Assembly (NCBI GenBank): GCA_910579165.1
Contig: CAJTTF010000006.1
Coordinates: forward strand, 33,619-97,618
Direction of reading: 5' to 3'
DNA: 64,000 nt
DNA from: an uncultured Atopobiaceae bacterium
GTDB taxonomy: Bacteria; Actinomycetota; Coriobacteriia; Coriobacteriales; Atopobiaceae
Every line of letters begins with the position of its first letter. The stretch's first letter is position 1. Below, one piece after another: positions 40,751-50,337 of the stretch. Both the position numbers and the translations under genes were made by a program. The notes beneath the pieces are model-generated. The model saw only the letters and a program-made list of their open reading frames with translations, was not told the origin of the DNA and ran no database searches.

Positions 40751-43444
40751 CTATAAGATCCAATTATTTCTTAGGCGGACAATATAGCACTCATTATGGG
40801 CCACATCGAAGGCGTTGGAGAGTTCTCGATCAAGATAATCATCAGTATGTGCTGTGTATCGAATCATGTCATCGGATACCGAATATACAACTGTTGCATG
40901 AGAAATATGTCTATCGCCTTGCCCTTTCGGTGCCATCATTAATAAATCACCCGGCTGAATGGGGATTCCTTCCGATTTTGCTTTTTCAATGAGACCAGGA
41001 ATATCGGAGGTTTTATCAATAAACAAGACCTCGCCGATTCGGTAGGGCAAATCAGAGCTGTAATAATCGTATAGTCTTTGAGCTAGTCGCCAGCTTGCGC
41101 CCACCTCGTCGCTTTCTAAAAAGGCGTCCTCTAAATCATTCTTTAAGTTATGACCTGTTGAGTACCAGTCATCCGTCATTGGAAGACCACCCTCATGCAG
41201 ACATTGAGAGGCATAATTGGCGCAATCAAACCTATAGGAATGATACTTCTCAGTATTTCTTTTATTATACCATTGACCTGCATATTCCCTCATCGCATTT
41301 CTGTCGTAAACGTAGTCTGATACGTTAAGCTTCACGCCAATATCCCGTCCTGAAACGGCATCCTTATCAAGGGCAAAGCCTCCAGCAGCAAAATCGTATT
41401 CGTTAAATTGATCGAACGCCCAATTCTCCGGCATCTTAACGCCGTAATTTCCGCTATAACCTGAAGACATGTCGCTCACAAAAGAGGAGATAGCTAGCCC
41501 TTTATCACTCACCCTCGTGCAAATATTCCTGGAACCATAAATTCCAACTTTGAACGTTGTTTGTCCATTTAAACCACGATTGCCTATACAATCCCTCACG
41601 CCCACAAAATATGGAATAACGGAATCATCAAGCTCTTCGTCCATGAAGTCGTAATCCACCGCAAAATAGATAATGGTAGTTCCCTGCGTAATCCCTAGTC
41701 TCTGAGCCGCGTCGCAGGCGAGATTTGCATCTTCATAACCTTGGGCTGCCGTGAAATGATCTTTTCGTTCGTTCCCATCTTGATAAATGGGAAACAATCT
41801 CAATCCTGCTCTAGAGATGGCAATGTACTCGCTCGTCGTAAGATTTTTTGGTCCGACTGCGGAGTAGCCTGTCAGATACCTTCCTACATAGCGATAACCG
41901 GCGTTATAAAGAGTTTGAGCTTTCGCTAGATTGAGCTGAGTAGCGCAGTCGCAGCCCGCGGCTGCACGATCGGGGTTACCGGTGCTCACCAACAAAGACA
42001 TTACCGTGCCAACATCTGTAGTTCCATCCTGGAGAGGAAGAACCATGAATTCGGAAAAGGCCTTTACACAAGCATAGACTTGCAAGGTATAACGAGTGTC
42101 TAAAGAAAGCTTGTAATATTCCGTACATTGATTGAAATATAAAGCATATTGTTCTAGGCGAATGAAATGCCCTAAAACCTCACCGGAATACCGTGTATCG
42201 GAGGGTAAATAAGGACACCTGGCACGAGTGGTTGGACCAAAGGTTCCTGTTGCTGTAGCAGGATCCAAGCCCTCTTCGCACTGCCATCCATAAATGAGAG
42301 CTTCATTCGTGTCCCGGGAGTAGTGCCCATCGCAGGGTTTGATACCAAAATAGGAATAGTACATCCTGTTCAACGTTTGTTGCGCTTCTCGGATTCGCGA
42401 GTCTCCTTTGTTAACAAGAACATAGGCATCGCTATTAAGAAGGGCTTTCATCCACATGGAATTCACCTCTTCCGACGCGCCGGCAAAGCCGGCGTCTTCT
42501 TTAAGCGACTTTATTCCTTCAGCAGTATATGGACCGAAAGTCCCAGAAACTTCTCCGGGGCTATACCCTTTGCAAAACATTGCATGTTGAATCATCGTTA
42601 CGTATTGAGTATCCCCTTCGTCATGAGACCCTTGTGACAAAGAACCTATCTGCTGGTTGAAAGCTGCCTGCGTTTGATCGCCGTAGATTCCGGTCGGGTT
42701 GGGAATACCTAAATCTATCTGAAGTCCCACAACAAAAGCCATCATAGTTTGAAAGCCTGCATGACCATCAACATCTAATGGTGTATAGCCGCTCTTCCCA
42801 GAATAGCGTTCATTGAGCCAACGCTGTGCATCCATAACTCGTTCATCATTTACTGCATTTTCATCTTCACTAGTGCTTGTTAATTCAGTCGGGCCCGCAG
42901 TGACACCCTTATCTTTTTCAGGCATTACGTATTCTTTGATTTTGCCTTCTTGCTTAGGAACCCTGTGATTTACTTCTTCAATGTAGCAGGAAACAACGTT
43001 GCAATATGAATCTCCATCAACTTCAAAACCAAAGGCGACAGAAAGGGTATCGCCAACTAGATGCTTGGCTCCACGAATGGTTAGATGAGAATCGACACCT
43101 TTGGTTTCATCATTGAAAGGCAGTGAGCTACTGTCAAATCCCAGCTGCTTATCGAACGTAAATGCGCTCGTGTCCGCTGGTATAACATAAGGAGAAGAAA
43201 TGCTGATCGTTTGCGCAAATGAATCATCACAAATCCATAATTCAATGGTGTATTCGGCATCGTCCTGAACCACTTCTGTATTAATAGAGTAGGAATCCAC
43301 CAACGCGGAGTGCTCAAGAGTTTCAGCCCTCGCTGCGCGATTATTTAAAGCAGGATTTAAGGGAGAAATAGCGAGTAGAAAGACCAACAGAATGCGAGCG
43401 CTTCTCTTTACTGTCTTTCTCTCTATCATCGAAATTAGTTTCAT
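40751..43444 (-). CDS. Secreted multidomain cell-wall protein: PG-binding repeats, DUF1906 and Amidase_6 domain
   Basis: An 897-residue exported protein. The signal peptide (1-40) precedes a beta-rich domain (45-160). Three or four degenerate peptidoglycan-binding repeats follow (about 200-265, 280-335, 350-410, possibly 425-490), each ending in a G-x-(Y/F)-G-(D/P)-x-T step. A DUF1906 glycoside-hydrolase-like TIM-barrel domain (about 497-705, with YRYVGRYLTGY, GLRLFPIYQDG and IIYFAVDYDF) is followed by an Amidase_6 domain (711-893, C741 in DCANYASQCLHEGGLPM, H849 in ISHATVVY). Both putative enzymes keep their key residues. It should bind and cut peptidoglycan outside the cell, its own or a competitor's. 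AAAAGGA precedes the ATG. Confidence 0.82.
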   Translation of the reverse strand: MKLISMIERKTVKRSARILLVFLLAISPLNPALNNRAARAETLEHSALVDSYSINTEVVQDDAEYTIELWICDDSFAQTISISSPYVIPADTSAFTFDKQLGFDSSSLPFNDETKGVDSHLTIRGAKHLVGDTLSVAFGFEVDGDSYCNVVSCYIEEVNHRVPKQEGKIKEYVMPEKDKGVTAGPTELTSTSEDENAVNDERVMDAQRWLNERYSGKSGYTPLDVDGHAGFQTMMAFVVGLQIDLGIPNPTGIYGDQTQAAFNQQIGSLSQGSHDEGDTQYVTMIQHAMFCKGYSPGEVSGTFGPYTAEGIKSLKEDAGFAGASEEVNSMWMKALLNSDAYVLVNKGDSRIREAQQTLNRMYYSYFGIKPCDGHYSRDTNEALIYGWQCEEGLDPATATGTFGPTTRARCPYLPSDTRYSGEVLGHFIRLEQYALYFNQCTEYYKLSLDTRYTLQVYACVKAFSEFMVLPLQDGTTDVGTVMSLLVSTGNPDRAAAGCDCATQLNLAKAQTLYNAGYRYVGRYLTGYSAVGPKNLTTSEYIAISRAGLRLFPIYQDGNERKDHFTAAQGYEDANLACDAAQRLGITQGTTIIYFAVDYDFMDEELDDSVIPYFVGVRDCIGNRGLNGQTTFKVGIYGSRNICTRVSDKGLAISSFVSDMSSGYSGNYGVKMPENWAFDQFNEYDFAAGGFALDKDAVSGRDIGVKLNVSDYVYDRNAMREYAGQWYNKRNTEKYHSYRFDCANYASQCLHEGGLPMTDDWYSTGHNLKNDLEDAFLESDEVGASWRLAQRLYDYYSSDLPYRIGEVLFIDKTSDIPGLIEKAKSEGIPIQPGDLLMMAPKGQGDRHISHATVVYSVSDDMIRYTAHTDDYLDRELSNAFDVAHNECYIVRLRNNWIL

Positions 43445-43609
43445 TATTGAAATCCTTTTTCTCGTTGGGCCTTACAAAGCATGGCAGTAGCTGCCTCATG
43501 TCTTTCTAATTCATGCGAAGTGCAGAAGCGTACTTAATCACCTCAATGGTAGCAGATAAAACCAGAGGAACCGGAAGCCGTCGTCGCTAGAATTTGCTAG
43601 GATAGAAGC

Positions 43610-44881
43610 ATGCAAAATCCATCTTCGCAATCACCCTCAAACGACCGCCGAGAAACGCGCCTGAACCCCCTGGCGCCCCACGTGAACAGCGGGCAACTCT
43701 CGCCGGAAGCTCTCCCCTACGCGCCTTCTTACCCAAGCCCTTATGCCACCAAGGACGAGCAGGCACTTCGCCGCATAAAGGACCCCCGCGACGAGGCCTC
43801 TCTTCTGCGCCCCGCATTTTTGCGCGATATCGAAAAAATCATGCACACACCTGCTTTCAATCGACTCGCAGGTAAAACGCAAGTATTTAGCTTTCACGCA
43901 AACGATGATCTTACGCGCCGCGGCCTCCACGTCCAACTTGTAAGCCGCGTGGCTCGCGACATTGGCCGAGCTCTTGGTCTCAACACTGACCTTATCGAAG
44001 CCATCGCCCTTGGCCATGATATTGGGCACACCCCTTTTGGTCACGCCGGCGAGACCTTCTTGAACGACATCTACCACAAGCGCACCGGTCGCTGGTTTTT
44101 TCATAACGTTCACTCTGTTCGCGTACTCGATATTCTCTTTGGTCGCAACCTTGCACTTCAAACACTCGACGGCATCCTCGCGCACAACGGCGAATGCGAA
44201 GCAGCGCGCTTCACAACGAGCGGTCTTTCTACCTTCGCCCAGCTAGACGAGCTTATCGATCAGTGCAACCGAACGGGTGAGGGTGCCATTGGTAAGATTC
44301 GCCCCATGACGCTGGAAGGCTGTGTTGTGCGCGTCTCGGATATCGTGGCTTATGTGGGAAAGGATCGCCAAGACGCTATACGTGCGCTCAAGGTTCCCGA
44401 GACAACATTCGCAGACGGACTTGGCTCTTACTACAATTCGTGGGCTCTCAGCGCGTTTATAAGCGACATTGTTGAGAACAGCCAGGGCAAGAACGAGATT
44501 GCCATGAGCGACGAGGCGTTTGCAGAATTACGTCGCGCCAAACGCGAGAATGGCGAGAAAATCTACTTTACCAGCGAGGTGGGAGACGAGGCTAAGCACG
44601 TACTATCTCCCCTGTTTGAGATGGTCTACGAGGCGGCTCTGCAAGACCTCAAGGAACATCGCCTGAACTCGCCCATCCTTGCGCATTCCGTACGACCCAT
44701 CGAACGCGCGCTTGCGCACTATGAACGCACTTACGATTGGGAAAGTGACCTGGACCAAACCGTTGTGGACTTTATCGCAAGTATGACCGATGACTATTTC
44801 ATCTCCTACGTCGTGCGACTGGACCCCGAGGCGGCAAAGGTCTTCCCCCACCGTGGTTATTTTGACAACCTTGGATATTAA
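43610..44881 (+). CDS. dgt: Deoxyguanosinetriphosphate triphosphohydrolase-like protein (HD domain)
   Basis: A 423-residue HD-domain dNTPase that cuts dGTP or other dNTPs to nucleoside and triphosphate. The family starts are DEASLLRPAFLRDIEKIMH and FNRLAGKTQVF. The HD metal site reads HVQLVSRVARD and then ALGHDIGHTPFGHAGE, followed by HNVHSVRVLD. Length fits dGTPase type 2. It is the first of three plus-strand genes for nucleotide supply (dgt, thyA, folA). AGGA lies seven bases before the ATG. Confidence 0.92.
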   Translation: MQNPSSQSPSNDRRETRLNPLAPHVNSGQLSPEALPYAPSYPSPYATKDEQALRRIKDPRDEASLLRPAFLRDIEKIMHTPAFNRLAGKTQVFSFHANDDLTRRGLHVQLVSRVARDIGRALGLNTDLIEAIALGHDIGHTPFGHAGETFLNDIYHKRTGRWFFHNVHSVRVLDILFGRNLALQTLDGILAHNGECEAARFTTSGLSTFAQLDELIDQCNRTGEGAIGKIRPMTLEGCVVRVSDIVAYVGKDRQDAIRALKVPETTFADGLGSYYNSWALSAFISDIVENSQGKNEIAMSDEAFAELRRAKRENGEKIYFTSEVGDEAKHVLSPLFEMVYEAALQDLKEHRLNSPILAHSVRPIERALAHYERTYDWESDLDQTVVDFIASMTDDYFISYVVRLDPEAAKVFPHRGYFDNLGY

Positions 44882-44994
44882 GCGAATTCAACATTGTGCG
44901 AAACAAGTGCAGAGAAAAAACTAAGCAATTGAAATAATCCTGAAACCGCATCATTCGAACGATCCATGCTGAGAGAGGAAAGCAAAAGATTTTT

Positions 44995-45843
44995 ATGAGT
45001 AAGGCTGATGAGTTATTTGTTACGTCTGTGGAAGACATCCTGCAAAACGGAACAACCACAGAAGGCGAGAAAGTCCGCCCGAGGTGGGAGGACGGCACTA
45101 CCGCCTACGCTATCAAAAAGTTTGGCATGGTAAACCGCTACGATTTGCGCGATGAGTTTCCGGCAATGACGCTCCGCCGCACAGCGCTCAAATCTGCCAT
45201 GGACGAGATTCTCTGGATTTACCAGAAAAAATCTAATCGCGTGAGCGAGCTTTCTTCGCACATTTGGGATGCCTGGACCGATAAAAACGGAACTATTGGC
45301 AAAGCCTACGGTTATCAGATAGGCCAAAAATCTAGCTACCCAGAGGGTGAAATGGATCAGATGGATCGCGTTCTCTACGACCTTAAGCACACGCCTTTTT
45401 CGCGCCGCATCATCACCAGCACTTACACATTTTCTGACCTTCACGAAATGGAGCTCTATCCGTGTGCCTATTCCACTACCTGGAATGTTACGCAGGACAA
45501 AGGTGCGAACAAGCTCACCTTGAACCTCCTTCTCAATCAGCGCTCGCAAGATATGCTCACAGCCAACAACTGGAACGTCGCTCAATACGCTATCCTTCTC
45601 ATGATGGTGGCGCAAGTAAACGATATGGTCCCAGGTGAGCTTGTCCATGTGGTTGCTGATGCCCATATCTACGACCGACACGTGCCACTGGTAAAAGAAC
45701 TTATCGGGAGAATGCAATACCCTGCACCCGTCGTGCGCCTTAATCCGGAAGTGAAAGACTTCTATGACTTCACTACCGATGACCTCATCGTTGAGAATTA
45801 TCAGCACGGCGAGCAAATCAAGAATATTCCCGTCGCAATTTAG
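44995..45843 (+). CDS. thyA: Thymidylate synthase
   Basis: A 282-residue ThyA that methylates dUMP to dTMP with methylene-tetrahydrofolate. The active-site cysteine lies in LYPCAYSTTW, a variant of the common PPCH motif that also occurs in lactococcal and streptococcal enzymes, so it is not a sign of inactivation. Further family segments are RTALKSAMDEILWIYQKKSN, NQRSQDMLTANNWNVAQYAI and HVVADAHIYDRH. It lies between dgt and folA. The tight functional link with folA is that ThyA oxidises the folate that FolA reduces. Confidence 0.95.
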   Translation: MSKADELFVTSVEDILQNGTTTEGEKVRPRWEDGTTAYAIKKFGMVNRYDLRDEFPAMTLRRTALKSAMDEILWIYQKKSNRVSELSSHIWDAWTDKNGTIGKAYGYQIGQKSSYPEGEMDQMDRVLYDLKHTPFSRRIITSTYTFSDLHEMELYPCAYSTTWNVTQDKGANKLTLNLLLNQRSQDMLTANNWNVAQYAILLMMVAQVNDMVPGELVHVVADAHIYDRHVPLVKELIGRMQYPAPVVRLNPEVKDFYDFTTDDLIVENYQHGEQIKNIPVAI

Positions 45844-45958
45844 GGCAGAATTGGACCACCTTACTAGCCTTAAACAAATGCACAAGATAAAGGAACCATA
45901 TTCTTCTCAGATATCTACTCAAGCAACGTGAAATCCTCTTCTCAGGCAAAGGAACCGT

Positions 45959-46549
45959 ATGACTCAAAGTGACACTAAGCCTCAACTCCGCAAGCATATG
46001 ACGCTTAAGACTATCGTTTCAGTAACTCGTGACTGGGCAATTGGTGCTGGCAACGATCTTCTTATCTACAATCCTCAGGATATGGCGTATTTCAAGGAAC
46101 ACACCACAGGTGACATCGTCATTATGGGCTGGAACACGCTTTGCTCTCTGCCTTCTCAGAAGCCTCTGCCTAAGCGTCGTAATGTCGTTCTCTACGATAA
46201 TGTTAATTTTACGCAGCAGATGGCTGCCGAGCGCGGCTTTGAGGTAGTGCATTCGCTTGACGAGCTCTTTGCAACCCTAAAAACCCCAGACCCCGCCGGC
46301 CTTATCGAAACCAACACGGCCTGGTCCATTGGTGGCGCCATGCTCTACCACACGCTGCTGCCCTACTGCGAGGAAGCACTTGTTACTATGAATGACGTAG
46401 AGATGGCGGCGCAAGCTGACGTTTTTTTCCCTAACCTCCTGGAGAACAAAGATTGGGAGCTCACCCATGAAATTGATGGTGGAAGAACCAAAGAAGGTTT
46501 TACCTACGCCTTCCAAACCTACCGCAATGAGATCCCACGTCCTTGGTAG
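45959..46549 (+). CDS. folA: Dihydrofolate reductase
   Basis: A 196-residue DHFR. From residue 17 it shows the family start TIVSVTRDWAIGAGNDLLIY, then FKEHTTGDIVIMGWNTLCSL and WSIGGAMLYHTLLPYCEEAL. The acidic active-site residue that usually follows the LPW motif is not obvious at the expected place (IYNPQDMAYFK; D in QDM is a candidate). AAAGGAACC precedes the ATG at 45959. A later Met at residue 14 is less supported. It converges with the lipoprotein gene, 4 bp apart. Confidence 0.88.
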   Translation: MTQSDTKPQLRKHMTLKTIVSVTRDWAIGAGNDLLIYNPQDMAYFKEHTTGDIVIMGWNTLCSLPSQKPLPKRRNVVLYDNVNFTQQMAAERGFEVVHSLDELFATLKTPDPAGLIETNTAWSIGGAMLYHTLLPYCEEALVTMNDVEMAAQADVFFPNLLENKDWELTHEIDGGRTKEGFTYAFQTYRNEIPRPW

Positions 46550-46553
46550 AGAA

Positions 46554-47162
46554 TTAGGGTGTTTTGCCAGCAAAAAGCACTTTTAGAATCTCATGTGGGT
46601 CGACAAAAGACCAGTTCCCATTATCTTTTTTGAGATTCACCGTCACGTCAGCAGATATTGTCTGAGCATCCTCAGCGGCTGCATCACTTAGAATCCCTTT
46701 GCTTAGATTTTGTGCAATTTCGGCCTGATTGTCAGTGGTGGAATGCAGTGTGATAGCGTCTTCCAACGTGTTCTGCGTGGCGTCTTGCATAAGTTGCTTA
46801 ATATCAATGTTTTGAGCATACACCACCACTTGCGCGGTCTCTCCCCCCTCATCAACCGTCACATCCCCTAGAGAGTACGAAAAGTGCTTGAGAAGATCAG
46901 CGGTGGCATCTTTGTCTGAAACCCCAAATCCCAAGAACGGATTGTCATCAGCTCCAAGGAGCGAATCTTGAGCGCCCTCATCTCCCTTTTGAAAAGCCGT
47001 GATGGCATCGGTCACCTTACTTGACACAGCTGCCTCATCGTTTGCGTGGCAGGCAGTCAGGGGCACCAAGAATGCAAGTACGATAAACACCGAGAAAACC
47101 GTCAACGCCGCTTGGGGCAGGCGTCCAGACGCATGCAAAGTTCTTTTGGCATTCAAGGTCAT
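46554..47162 (-). CDS. Small predicted lipoprotein, DUF5105-like
   Basis: A 202-residue protein with an N-terminal signal (hydrophobic stretch LTVFSVFIVLAFLVPLTAC) ending in the lipobox LTAC. The mature part is a compact acidic domain with GFGVSDKDATADLLKHFSYS and a C-terminal strand pair VTVNLKKDNGNWSFVD, similar to DUF4878/DUF5105 lipoproteins of Gram-positive bacteria. Function is unknown. It starts 48 bp downstream of adhE, possibly on the same transcript, and converges with folA. Confidence 0.7.
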   Translation of the reverse strand: MTLNAKRTLHASGRLPQAALTVFSVFIVLAFLVPLTACHANDEAAVSSKVTDAITAFQKGDEGAQDSLLGADDNPFLGFGVSDKDATADLLKHFSYSLGDVTVDEGGETAQVVVYAQNIDIKQLMQDATQNTLEDAITLHSTTDNQAEIAQNLSKGILSDAAAEDAQTISADVTVNLKKDNGNWSFVDPHEILKVLFAGKTP

Positions 47163-47209
47163 TTTCAGATGCGAGACCGCGGGCGCTTATTAAGGATTGG
47201 TCATCTTTC

Positions 47210-49867
47210 TTATTTCGCGTAGTCGTTGGGCTTGCGACCGTAGTACGCATCCAGGTAAAGCTCCTTGATCTCTTCCATCAAGGGGTAGCGAGGATTAGCG
47301 CCCGTGCACTGATCGTTAAAGGCTTGTTCAACCATATCATCAAGCGTATCCAGGAAGTACTTCTCGTCTACGTCGTAATCTTTGATAGTGGGCTTAATAC
47401 CAACCTTACGATTGAGCTCATCAATAGCGTTTAGGAACTTCTCGAAGACAACATCGTCATCCTTGCCCGTAATACCAACGTAGCGAGCAGCCTCAACGTA
47501 GCGCTCCTTGGCCTGTGGATAGGCATACTGCGGGAAGGTCCCCATCTTAACTGGAACATCCACTGCGTTGTAACGCATGACACGCGTCAAGATGATTGCG
47601 TTTGCCACGCCGTGGGGCAGGTGGTGGAAAGCGCCCAGCTTGTGAGCCATAGAGTGGTTCACACCAAGGAATGCGTTAGCAAAAGCAACACCTGCCATGC
47701 AGGAAGCGTTGGCCATGTGCTCGCGCGCCTCGGGATCTTCAGCGCCCTTGTCGTAAGCGCGGACCAAATAATCAAAAACAAGCTTGATGGCCTGGAGCGA
47801 ATAAGGCTTGGTGTAATCAGACGCCATGATAGAAACGAGCGATTCAAGAGCGTGTGTCAAAACGTCCACACCAGAAGCGCTGGTGAGGCCTTTAGGCTGA
47901 TTCATCATGTTGTCCACATCCACAATGGCCATGTTGGGCAGCAATTCATAGTCTGCAAGCGGCCACTTAACGCCAGTTGTGGCATCGGTGATGATGGCAA
48001 ACGGTGTCACTTCAGAACCCGTACCAGACGAGGTAGGAACAGCAACAAAGTAGGCCTTCTTGCCCATCTCAGGAAACTTATAGACACGCTTTCTGATGTC
48101 CATAAAGTCCATGGCCATGTCCTCAAACCTTACGTCGGGGTGCTCATACATAACCCACATAATCTTGGCCGCGTCCATAGCCGAGCCACCACCCATGGCA
48201 ATAATACAGTCGGGCTCAAAGGCGCGAATCTGCTTAACACCTTCCTGTGCGCATTGCAGAGTTGGATCAGGGGCAACATCCCAGAACGCAGAGTGGACAA
48301 TGCCCAGCTCATCCAGCTTGTCCTCAATAGGACGTGTGTAGCCATTTTTGTAAAGGAACTGATCGGTCACGATAAAGACGCGCTTCTTGCCCATCTCCTT
48401 GAGCTCATCAATGGCGCCGGGCAGGCAACCGCGTTTGAAGTAAATCTTTTCTGGTAGTCTCATCCAAAGCATGTTGGTTTGCCTTTCTGCCACAACTTTC
48501 GTGTTAATGAGGTGTTTTACGCCCACGTTTTCTGAAACGGAATTGCCACCCCAGGATCCGCATCCCAGCGTAAGCGATGGCTTCAAACGGAAGTTGTAGA
48601 GGTCGCCAATGCCGCCTTGTGAAGAAGGCGTGTTGATGAGAATACGCGACGTTTTCATGGCCGCGGCATGCTTGGCGAGTTTCTCGGTCTCGTTTTTGGC
48701 GTCAATGTAGAGAGAGCTTGTATGACCATAGCCGCCATCTGCGATGAGGCGCTCGGCCTTTTCAACCGCGTCGTCAAAATTCTTGGCATGATACATAGCC
48801 AACACGGGGCTCAGCTTCTCGTGAGCAAACTCCTCTTTGGGATCAACGCTTGTCACTTCGCCGATAAGTACCTTCGTCTTTGGAGGCACCGACACTCCAG
48901 CCATCTCAGCAATATCGTGGGCGGACTGACCAACAATCTTGGCGTTAAGGGCACCGTTGATGAGGATAGTCTTACGAACCTTGTTGAGCTCAGCTGGCTT
49001 CAAGAAATAGGCCCCGCGACGCTCAAACTCCTCTTTAACCTTCTTATAGATATCGTCGAGGACAATGACCGACTGCTCACTTGCGCAAATCATGCCGTTA
49101 TCGAAGGTTTTGGAATGCAAGATAGACATAACGGCAAGCTTGATATCAGCCGTTGAGTCAATAATAGCAGGCGTGTTGCCTGGACCAACACCCAGCGCGG
49201 GCTTGCCGGAGCTGTAAGCCGCCTTTACCATGGCAGGGCCGCCGGTAGCAAGGATAATGTCTGCGGAGCGCATGAGTTCATTGGTAAGCTCAAGCGAGGG
49301 TTCACTAATCCAGCGAATAAGGCCCTTAGGAGCACCTGCGCGTTCTGCTGCCTCGCGGATGATTTTTGCCGCAGTAATGGTTGATTCCTTTGCGCGAGGA
49401 TGCGGGGAGATGATAATAGCGTTTCTGGTCTTGAGGGCGATAAGGCACTTAAAGATAGCGGTTGAGGTGGGGTTGGTGGTAGGAATAACCGCTGCTATAA
49501 CGCCAATAGGCTCGGCAACCACTTTGTAGCCACCAGCTACATCTTCCTCAATTACGCCTGCCGTCTTGGTGTTTTTGTAGGCGTTGTAAATGTATTCAGA
49601 GGCATAGTGGTTCTTGATTACCTTGTCCTCAACGATGCCCATGCCGGTTTCGGCTACGGCTTGCTGGGCAAGAGGAATTCTCGCCTTATTGGCAGCCATG
49701 GCCGCCTCGTAGAAAATCTTATCAACCTGCTCCTGGTTGAAAGTAGCAAATTCAGAATCTGCCTTGTGCATCTCTTTAATGGCTTTCTCGAGCCCCGCAA
49801 GCGAGGTTATGGCGCCATCCGAGAAATTCTTGGTTTCGCTCTTTTTAACAGTGGGTTTTTTTGGCAT
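47210..49867 (-). CDS. adhE: Bifunctional aldehyde-alcohol dehydrogenase
   Basis: An 885-residue fusion. The N-terminal CoA-acylating aldehyde dehydrogenase (about 25-460) has the nucleophile C261 in NGMICASEQS. The C-terminal iron alcohol dehydrogenase (about 480-875) has the nucleotide site GGGSAMDAAK and iron-binding histidines in NHSMAHKLGAFHHLPHG. It turns acetyl-CoA into ethanol and regenerates NAD under fermentation, usually in spirosome filaments. GGAGG six bases before the ATG is a strong site. It is followed by the lipoprotein gene after 47 bp and preceded by a long non-coding leader. Confidence 0.97.
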   Translation of the reverse strand: MPKKPTVKKSETKNFSDGAITSLAGLEKAIKEMHKADSEFATFNQEQVDKIFYEAAMAANKARIPLAQQAVAETGMGIVEDKVIKNHYASEYIYNAYKNTKTAGVIEEDVAGGYKVVAEPIGVIAAVIPTTNPTSTAIFKCLIALKTRNAIIISPHPRAKESTITAAKIIREAAERAGAPKGLIRWISEPSLELTNELMRSADIILATGGPAMVKAAYSSGKPALGVGPGNTPAIIDSTADIKLAVMSILHSKTFDNGMICASEQSVIVLDDIYKKVKEEFERRGAYFLKPAELNKVRKTILINGALNAKIVGQSAHDIAEMAGVSVPPKTKVLIGEVTSVDPKEEFAHEKLSPVLAMYHAKNFDDAVEKAERLIADGGYGHTSSLYIDAKNETEKLAKHAAAMKTSRILINTPSSQGGIGDLYNFRLKPSLTLGCGSWGGNSVSENVGVKHLINTKVVAERQTNMLWMRLPEKIYFKRGCLPGAIDELKEMGKKRVFIVTDQFLYKNGYTRPIEDKLDELGIVHSAFWDVAPDPTLQCAQEGVKQIRAFEPDCIIAMGGGSAMDAAKIMWVMYEHPDVRFEDMAMDFMDIRKRVYKFPEMGKKAYFVAVPTSSGTGSEVTPFAIITDATTGVKWPLADYELLPNMAIVDVDNMMNQPKGLTSASGVDVLTHALESLVSIMASDYTKPYSLQAIKLVFDYLVRAYDKGAEDPEAREHMANASCMAGVAFANAFLGVNHSMAHKLGAFHHLPHGVANAIILTRVMRYNAVDVPVKMGTFPQYAYPQAKERYVEAARYVGITGKDDDVVFEKFLNAIDELNRKVGIKPTIKDYDVDEKYFLDTLDDMVEQAFNDQCTGANPRYPLMEEIKELYLDAYYGRKPNDYAK

Positions 49868-50163
49868 GAACTACCTCCGTCTAGTTAACACGTAAGGGTT
49901 AATGTGCTTTTGTGTGCACAATCATACACTAAAAATACACCAAAACGCAGGGCGCAAAGTACAGTTTCCCGAGAAAAGAGAGAAATGGGAAACCAAGAAT
50001 GAGTGTCCGTCTGCACACGTCTCTTTAGGAAGTGCGTATACGGCGAAGTGAAGTTTGAAGATTCTATATAAACTGGTCTATCTAATTTTGGAATTTATGC
50101 ACGAGCATCTTGTTTCACCTGGGGTTTTACTGCAATGACGCTCTCAAGGGATTAGAGACAACA

Positions 50164-50191
50164 AAAATGGTCGCTTTTGAGCGACCATTTT
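50164..50191. terminator. Bidirectional rho-independent terminator after the str operon
   Basis: AAAATGGTCGCT, loop TTTG and AGCGACCATTTT form a perfect 12-bp stem with A/T runs on both outer sides. It lies 147 bp beyond the rpsJ stop and stops the str operon before adhE. Confidence 0.85.
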
Positions 50192-50293
50192 GTTGGAGAC
50201 GCATATTAGGAACCTCTAGATTAAAAGGATTGGGATGGCTCTACGAGAGGGACCTTCGCCAAAGAGACTAAGCATTGAGAATCTTGAAACTTT

Positions 50294-50315
50294 AGATTTT
50301 GGGACCTCAAAATCT
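50294..50315 (-). terminator. Weak hairpin directly downstream of rpsJ
   Basis: An 8-bp stem (AGATTTTG/CAAAATCT) with a 6-base loop, 23 bp after the rpsJ stop on the minus strand. It is A/T-rich and lacks a clean U-run, so it may be a 3' stabiliser and not a terminator. Confidence 0.35.
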
Positions 50316-50337
50316 TTAAAACCTTAAGAACCCAGAC

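Larger units (their letters stand above)
49868..50337. other. Non-coding region between rpsJ and adhE
   Basis: No gene is supported in these 470 bp. It holds a hairpin just after rpsJ (50294-50315), a strong bidirectional terminator (50164-50191), a 7-bp inverted repeat GTTTCCC/GGGAAAC (49964-49993, 16-bp spacer) and the strong adhE ribosome-binding site. A TATGAT box lies near 49922 on the minus strand but no -35 box at normal spacing was found. Confidence 0.6.

Noticed and set aside
44995..45843. Inactive thymidylate synthase because the PPCH motif reads YPCAY
   Set aside because: The PCAY variant is found in lactic acid bacterial ThyA, and the other conserved segments are intact.
49910..49921. 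Rex-type redox operator before adhE
   Set aside because: TTGTG-TG-CACAA is an inverted repeat, but the spacing is 2 bp; Rex sites have longer half-sites with about 8 bp between the TTGTG and CACAA words.
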